A program made the position numbers and the translations under genes. 25,597 bases of DNA. Origin: Phycisphaerae bacterium SM23_33 (GTDB taxonomy: Bacteria > Planctomycetota > Phycisphaerae > SM23-33). The notes under the pieces are model-generated. The model ran no database searches, had not been told where the DNA came from, and was given only the letters and a program-made list of their open reading frames with translations. Each line of letters begins with the position of its first letter. The stretch's first letter is position 1. The DNA is taken from NCBI GenBank assembly GCA_001303665.1, contig LJUF01000005.1:1-25597 (forward strand), in the 5' to 3' direction. This document shows positions 21,621 to 25,597 of this stretch, piece after piece.

Positions 21621-23039
21621 TCAGCGGCGTCCGACCGCCCGGCCGCCCATCCGCCCGGTCAAGCCTGTCGGCGCCCTGCCGGGACCGACTCCGCCGCGAC
21701 CCACAGAACGCGCGGTGGCGAGCCGCCCGGAGGAGCTTCGAAGGCCGGACACGGTCGGAAAGCTCGAAAGGCTTCGCAGGCTGGAGATACTCCGAGCCCC
21801 GGTCAGCCGCCCAACGCGACCGGACCTCTCGACGCTGGAGGACCGACTGCCGCTGCCGCCGCTGAAGAGGCTCCGGCGGATCAGCGGGGCCGTGCTTCGC
21901 ACCGCCGTGCCGCCGACCGTCCTGTCCGAAGCCAGGGCCACGACGCGGTCAGCCCCCAGGGCATTCGCGCGGGTCGCCAGCGGAGGCAGCGTCCGGCTGG
22001 CGGCTGCGGCAGCCGAACCACGAGCCGCCGCCGGGGCTGCCCGCCGAGGAGAAAGGCCGGCGGCCCTGGCCGCGGTGAACCGTCTGAGGGTCGTGTCGTC
22101 GATGAGGAACGTCTGGCCGCTGCGGATGAGCGGGTTATCGGTGAGGGGATTGTGGAACAGGTCGCTGTGCCTGAAAGGCCTGTTCCGGTGAAAGCCCCGG
22201 CATACCAGGATCACGCCGCGGTGACGGTCGTACGGGTAATAATACGGGCCGAAGTAGGGGAAGTACCGGTAGCGGTAGTCGTCGTAATACCGGTACTCCA
22301 CATCGATATCGAGGTCCACGCTCCCCCGCTCTCCCGCCAGGTACGGGAATTCTTCCTCGTACTGTTGGAGGTACCCGTCCTTCAACTCGGCCGCCGGCGG
22401 CTCGGTCTGACCCTCCCGGCCGGCGACGCCAGCTTGCTCAAGGCGTGCCTGTTCCAGCCGGGCCGCCAGCTCGTACTCCGACCGCTTCTGGCGGTAGGCC
22501 GCTGCAAAGGTCTCGTTCTTGCCCAGTTCGTTCCTGGCCTTCTCGATCGCGGTCTTCAGAGCGTCGCCGATCTGCCAGTCCTGCCCTTCGTACTCGTGCC
22601 GGGCGATCAGGTCCGCGGCCGTGCGGAGAACGAACGGGTCCTCGGGCCGCAGTTCAGCCGCCTTCAGCACAGCCGAAATCGCCTCGGCCGGCTGGCCCAG
22701 CCTCATGCGCATGTGGGCTATCACGGCCCACGCGGGGCCGTGGGTCGGATCAAGGGCAACGAGCTTCTGGGCCGTTTCATAGACGGCTTCCGGCAGGTCG
22801 AACTCCACCAGCCGCCGCACGTAGGCACTCATCAGCTCGGCATTATCGCTGTCGATGGCGCTGGCTCGGGCGTAGGCGGCCTGGGCCTCGGCCGCCGTCG
22901 CGGCGACTTCAACAGCCCGGATCATGGGCTTGAACCACTCCGGCGACTTCGCCGGCTGAGTCTGCACCTGGCCCAAGGCCGCCCATTGCACGACCCCCAA
23001 TGTCACGAGGATTACCGTCAGCAGCCTTGTGTGTCTCAT
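21621..23039 (-). CDS. Tyrosine-rich TPR-like secreted protein with arginine/serine-rich tail, paralogue 3
   Basis: The 472-residue protein starts with a signal peptide (MRHTRLLTVILVTLGVVQWAALG). The shared module covers about 35-172: AAYARASAIDSDNAELMSAY, LVALDPTHGPAWAVIAHMRM, PFVLRTAADLIARHEYEG. A charged helix (175-205) leads to the tyrosine island (about 249-270: YRYYDDYRYRYFPYFGPYYY). From about 317 to the end the chain is low-complexity and rich in arginine, serine, glycine and alanine. No lysine occurs after residue 220. Two starts are possible. The ATG at 23039 is preferred because GGGAG lies six bases before it, whereas for the ATG at 23045 the same motif directly abuts the codon. 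The position 119 bp upstream of paralogue 2 suggests tandem duplication. The function is unknown. Confidence 0.76.
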   Translation of the reverse strand: MRHTRLLTVILVTLGVVQWAALGQVQTQPAKSPEWFKPMIRAVEVAATAAEAQAAYARASAIDSDNAELMSAYVRRLVEFDLPEAVYETAQKLVALDPTHGPAWAVIAHMRMRLGQPAEAISAVLKAAELRPEDPFVLRTAADLIARHEYEGQDWQIGDALKTAIEKARNELGKNETFAAAYRQKRSEYELAARLEQARLEQAGVAGREGQTEPPAAELKDGYLQQYEEEFPYLAGERGSVDLDIDVEYRYYDDYRYRYFPYFGPYYYPYDRHRGVILVCRGFHRNRPFRHSDLFHNPLTDNPLIRSGQTFLIDDTTLRRFTAARAAGLSPRRAAPAAARGSAAAAASRTLPPLATRANALGADRVVALASDRTVGGTAVRSTAPLIRRSLFSGGSGSRSSSVERSGRVGRLTGARSISSLRSLSSFPTVSGLRSSSGRLATARSVGRGGVGPGRAPTGLTGRMGGRAVGRR

Positions 23040-23182
23040 GGTCATCTCCCGGACATTGTGATTTCCGTAACTATCTTGGGTCCCATGTACTTGCTTTTCT
23101 GCATTCTACGCCCGCCGCCGCCGTTTACGCCCATCCTCGCCCAGGAAATCTCCTCCGGCGGAAGGGCTGCCCTGCGTTCACC

Positions 23183-23211
23183 TTGACTGCCCCTGTGCCG
23201 GACCATACCAT
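23183..23211 (+). promoter_or_regulatory. Candidate promoter giving a leaderless pabA mRNA
   Basis: TTGACT (23183-23188) and TACCAT (23206-23211) are separated by 17 bases, matching the sigma70 consensus at five and four of six positions. Counting seven bases on from the -10 puts the transcript start at 23218, exactly the G of the GTG start codon. No Shine-Dalgarno sequence is seen in front of that codon. Confidence 0.42.
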
Positions 23212-23217
23212 GAGCCC

Positions 23218-23793
23218 GTGATCGTCATCATCGACAACTACGACAGCTTCACCTACAACCTGGTGCAGCGGATCGGCGAGTTGGGCACGGGCGCGGAGAT
23301 GCGGGTCTTCCGCAACGACGTGATCGGCCCGGAGGCCGTCGAAGCCCAGCACAAGCCCACCCACCTGATCATCTCGCCGGGGCCGTGCACGCCGAACGAA
23401 GCCGGCTTGAGCTGCGACTTCATCCGGCATTTCCACGGCAAGATCCCCATCCTGGGCGTCTGCCTGGGCCACCAGTGCATCGGGCAGGTCTTCGGCGGAA
23501 AGGTGGTCCGCGCGCCCCGGCTGATGCACGGAAAGACCAGCCAGATCCGGCACGACGGCAGGACCATCTTCGCCGGCCTGCCCAACCCCTTCACCGCCAC
23601 GCGGTATCACAGCCTGACCGTGGACCCGGCCGGCCTGGACGCCGACTTTGAGCAGACCGCCTGGACGGTGGACCGCAACGAGCTGATGGGCATCCGCTCC
23701 AGGACACATCCCACCGAGGGCGTGCAGTTCCACCCCGAAAGCTTCCTCACTGACACCGGCCACCAACTGCTGGCCAACTTCCTGAAACTGTGA
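23218..23793 (+). CDS. Glutamine amidotransferase subunit of anthranilate/aminodeoxychorismate synthase
   Basis: This 191-residue class I glutamine amidotransferase supplies ammonia to TrpE (anthranilate, tryptophan pathway) or PabB (aminodeoxychorismate, folate pathway). In many bacteria one copy serves both. It begins IVIIDNYDSFTYNLVQ, which is typical of TrpG/PabA. The oxyanion segment is ISPGPCTPNEAG, the nucleophile is C82 in LGVCLGHQCIGQ, and the other triad members are H172 and E174 in VQFHPESF. Conserved HGKTSQI and ATRYHSL segments are present. The start is a GTG at 23218, fixed by the family N-terminus. No Shine-Dalgarno is seen. No trpE or pabB lies beside it, so the partner cannot be deduced and the symbol pabA or trpG is left open. 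Confidence 0.93.
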   Translation: MIVIIDNYDSFTYNLVQRIGELGTGAEMRVFRNDVIGPEAVEAQHKPTHLIISPGPCTPNEAGLSCDFIRHFHGKIPILGVCLGHQCIGQVFGGKVVRAPRLMHGKTSQIRHDGRTIFAGLPNPFTATRYHSLTVDPAGLDADFEQTAWTVDRNELMGIRSRTHPTEGVQFHPESFLTDTGHQLLANFLKL

Positions 23794-23864
23794 GGCGCCC
23801 GGCCAGCCGGAGAATTTTGGTATTTTCGGGCCGCGTTTCTCAACGGACTTTCGTCTTGCAGGTA

Positions 23865-23874
23865 GAAGCGCTTC
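23865..23874. promoter_or_regulatory. Palindrome upstream of the ECF sigma gene
   Basis: GAAGCGCTTC is a perfect 10-bp palindrome 20 bases before the GTG start and just before the ribosome-binding site. It shares the AAGCGCTT core with the operator-like site at 13201-13214. It may be an operator, though short palindromes also arise by chance. Confidence 0.22.
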
Positions 23875-23893
23875 GATAAGGAGTCTGGAAGGC

Positions 23894-24418
23894 GTGACGT
23901 CCGACGCAGAGCTGGTGAGGGCGGCCCTGGCCGGGGATCGCGAGGCCTTCGCGGCCCTGGTGCGGCGATACAGGCGGACGGCCTGCGCGGCGGCCGCGCA
24001 GGTCCTGGGCGATCGTCACGCCGCGCAGGACGCGGCCCAGGAGGCCTTCCTCGCCGCCTACCGGAAGTTGGGCACCTTGCGGAAACCCTCGGCATTCGGG
24101 CCGTGGCTGCTGAAGATCGCCCGCCGCCGGGCGACCGACATGGGGCGGCAAACAAGGGCGACCGTTTCGCTGGCGTCGCAGGCCGACACGCCCGACCCTC
24201 GCAGCGACGGCCGGCTGGATGAAACATCCAGGCGGCTGCTGTCGGCCGTGATGGGCCTGCCCAGGCAGGAGCGGGTCGCGGTCATGCTGAAGTACTTCGA
24301 CGGGCGTGCCAATCAGGAGATCGCCGACATCACCGGACGGGCGGTCGGGACGGTCAGCAAGCAGCTGACCCGGGCCCACGAGCGCCTGCGGCGGCGCCTG
24401 AAGGACGTGGAACTATGA
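23894..24418 (+). CDS. ECF-family RNA polymerase sigma factor
   Basis: This 174-residue protein has only sigma regions 2 and 4, as ECF factors do. Region 2 spans about 5-82, with ELVRAALAGDREAFAALVRRY, then DRHAAQDAAQEAFLAAYRKL (the core-binding DAxQExF element) and FGPWLLKIARRRATDM (-10 recognition). Region 4 spans about 110-167, with LPRQERVAVMLKYFDGRANQ and a helix-turn-helix around EIADITGRAVGTVSKQLTRA (-35 recognition). The start is a GTG at 23894, with AAGGAG ten bases upstream. Its TGA overlaps the ATG of the following membrane-protein gene (ATGA at 24415-24418), the usual layout for a sigma factor and its anti-sigma regulator. The regulon and inducing signal are unknown. Confidence 0.92.
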   Translation: MTSDAELVRAALAGDREAFAALVRRYRRTACAAAAQVLGDRHAAQDAAQEAFLAAYRKLGTLRKPSAFGPWLLKIARRRATDMGRQTRATVSLASQADTPDPRSDGRLDETSRRLLSAVMGLPRQERVAVMLKYFDGRANQEIADITGRAVGTVSKQLTRAHERLRRRLKDVEL

Positions 24419-25597
24419 CACAGCACGAAAGAATTCATCAGAGCCTGGCGCGGCTGGGCCAGAGCGTGACCCCGGCGGCGTCGTTCGAGAACGACGTGAT
24501 GCGCCGCATCGGCCAGCTTGGCCCCGCCCGCCCCGGCCGAGTCGGCCGGACAAGGAGAATACTCATGAAATCCACCATAGGCGTGGCCGCCTGTACACTG
24601 CTGGCCGTGGGGGCGTGGGTGGTGCTGGGCACCGCGACGCCGTCGCTCTACGCCCAAGCCGTTGAGGCCATGGAAAAAGCACGCACAATTCACATCGTCG
24701 GCAAGAGTCTGCAAGACGGCAAGATGGTCAAGATGATGGAGGCCTTCTACGAGCGCGACGTCGGCGTCGCCGAGTTCACCTATAGCAAAGACCAGCCCTA
24801 CTTCCGCGTGGACGATGGCACGCACTGCTGGCGAAGACGCGGCAGCGGACCGGTCGTCCGATCCAGGAGCCGGGACCCGGTGGGCATGGCCAGGAAGGTC
24901 TTTCGGGCGACGACGGAGCTGCTCAAAGGCCAGCAGGACGCCAGACGGGATGCCGGCGGCGACAGGATCATCGACGGCGCGGCCTGCAAACAATATGTCG
25001 TCCTCCGGTCGGACGGGCGATTTCGAGCGCTGATCTGGATCGACGGGCGGAACCGGCTGCGGCGGTTCGACAAGCAGCAGCCCAGCGGCAGCGGGTGGCA
25101 GACCTACCGGACCCTGGCCATCCAGTACGACGTTCCCATCGATCGGTCGCGCTTTCAGGTGAAGACCCCGCCGGGGGTCACCGTCCTCGACGCAGAGCAG
25201 CTCCTGGCTCAGTTCGCCCCGGCCAAGGCCATCTTCAAGAAGGAGCTGATGGGCCTGATCTTCGCCGTCCACGACCTCCAGCGCTGCGACAACGGGATGA
25301 TCTTCATCGTCTGCTCGACCCGGCCATCGGAGGCTGTCGTTCGCGAACTGGGCGCCGCTGAGGGGATTTCTTACGGAGACTTCCAGCTCGACAGCTCCTG
25401 GAAGCGAGTGGCGGGGAAGGAGCGTTACTACCAAGCCATCCACATCGCCAGCCTCAGCTACAGGGGAACGGAGGTGCGATGGGTCCTGCTTCACCCCCTT
25501 GGCGACTGGCCGCAGCCGATGGAAACCTGCGAACTGAGCGCGTACGTGTACACGGGGGGCAAGCTTCAGGAGAAGTACACCCAGGCCGGTCAAGACT
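24415..25597 (+). CDS. Sigma-coupled membrane protein, putative anti-sigma factor with LolA/RseB-like domain (3' end outside window)
   Basis: The frame is open to the end of the window, giving 394 visible residues. About 50 N-terminal residues (MTQHERIHQSLARLGQSVTP and on) would be cytoplasmic and could bind the sigma factor. No zinc-type HxxxCxxC anti-sigma motif is present. One transmembrane helix (about 54-73: TIGVAACTLLAVGAWVVLG) leads to an exported part. That part starts AQAVEAMEKARTIHIVGKSL and includes VDDGTHCWRR, CKQYVVLRSDGRFRALIWID and IDRSRFQVKTPPGVTVLDAE. This order of short strands and DG turns resembles LolA/RseB-fold proteins, which sense lipoproteins or envelope stress. The four-base overlap with the ECF gene is strong evidence for functional coupling. 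The anti-sigma role is inferred from context and topology. Confidence 0.75.
   Translation, partial: MTQHERIHQSLARLGQSVTPAASFENDVMRRIGQLGPARPGRVGRTRRILMKSTIGVAACTLLAVGAWVVLGTATPSLYAQAVEAMEKARTIHIVGKSLQDGKMVKMMEAFYERDVGVAEFTYSKDQPYFRVDDGTHCWRRRGSGPVVRSRSRDPVGMARKVFRATTELLKGQQDARRDAGGDRIIDGAACKQYVVLRSDGRFRALIWIDGRNRLRRFDKQQPSGSGWQTYRTLAIQYDVPIDRSRFQVKTPPGVTVLDAEQLLAQFAPAKAIFKKELMGLIFAVHDLQRCDNGMIFIVCSTRPSEAVVRELGAAEGISYGDFQLDSSWKRVAGKERYYQAIHIASLSYRGTEVRWVLLHPLGDWPQPMETCELSAYVYTGGKLQEKYTQAGQD

Noticed and set aside
23210..23221. A three-codon frame ATG AGC CCG TGA just before pabA, overlapping its GTG
   Set aside because: It could be a minimal leader peptide, but it has no Shine-Dalgarno site and overlaps the predicted -10 box, so chance is likelier.
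24313..25593. Minus-strand frame of about 426 codons at the right end
   Set aside because: The plus strand here holds the coupled membrane protein, which overlaps the ECF gene by ATGA and has a clear membrane helix. The minus frame is its shadow.
1..25597. tRNA, rRNA, CRISPR array, transposase or integrase
   Set aside because: I looked for T-loop-like sequences, regularly spaced repeats and recombinase motifs on both strands and found none that held up.

Overview
The window looks like chromosomal DNA of a high-GC Gram-negative bacterium of the PVC group, most likely a planctomycete of the Phycisphaerae type. This is an inference from gene content. The signs are an FTLVELL-type pseudopilin with a large secreted domain followed by a small lipoprotein, a secreted protein ending in a pseudopilin-like C-terminal domain, a signal peptidase I with a very large insertion, an ECF sigma factor translationally coupled to a membrane protein with a LolA/RseB-like exterior, a secreted ARPP-1 (DUF6569) protein, and LptB, which implies an LPS-type outer membrane. 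No tRNA, rRNA, CRISPR array, transposase, integrase or phage gene was found. GC content and codon use look even, so nothing points to recent transfer.

Layout. 1-1467: the 3' end of a Gfo/Idh/MocA oxidoreductase overlaps a D-lyxose/D-mannose isomerase gene (sugar catabolism). 1525-2301 (-): surE. 2422-2706: a small two-helix membrane protein. 2766-4991 (-): a large secreted DUF3352-like protein. 5099-6064: a HEXXH lipoprotein. 6138-8093: a GH36 alpha-galactosidase whose stop codon overlaps that of the convergent asnB-type gene (8090-9985, -). 10090-10566: dimeric dUTPase. 10625-11158 (-): pyrE. 11346-13028: signal peptidase I. 13029-13371: a gene-free stretch with a hairpin, a LacI-type operator-like palindrome and two DnaA-box-like repeats. 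13372-14127: lptB. 14199-15650 (-): pseudopilin and small lipoprotein. 15651-16095: a gene-free stretch with a chain of inverted repeats. 16096-17205: ARPP-1 protein. 17253-17280: a perfect 28-bp palindrome between convergent genes. 17325-18146 (-): M55 D-aminopeptidase. 18206-18964: DUF72 protein. 18978-23039 (-): three tandem paralogues with a TPR-like N-terminal module and a tyrosine-rich segment. 23218-23793: pabA/trpG-type glutamine amidotransferase. 23894-25597: ECF sigma factor and its coupled membrane regulator, which runs off the window.

Most genes are single housekeeping or cell-envelope units in alternating orientation, with few operons. The clear translational couplings are oxidoreductase/isomerase, pseudopilin/lipoprotein and sigma/anti-sigma. 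The least explained elements are the three tyrosine-rich paralogues, the elaborated signal peptidase and the structured intergenic regions. Many long reading frames on the opposite strands are codon-bias shadows of these genes and were left out.
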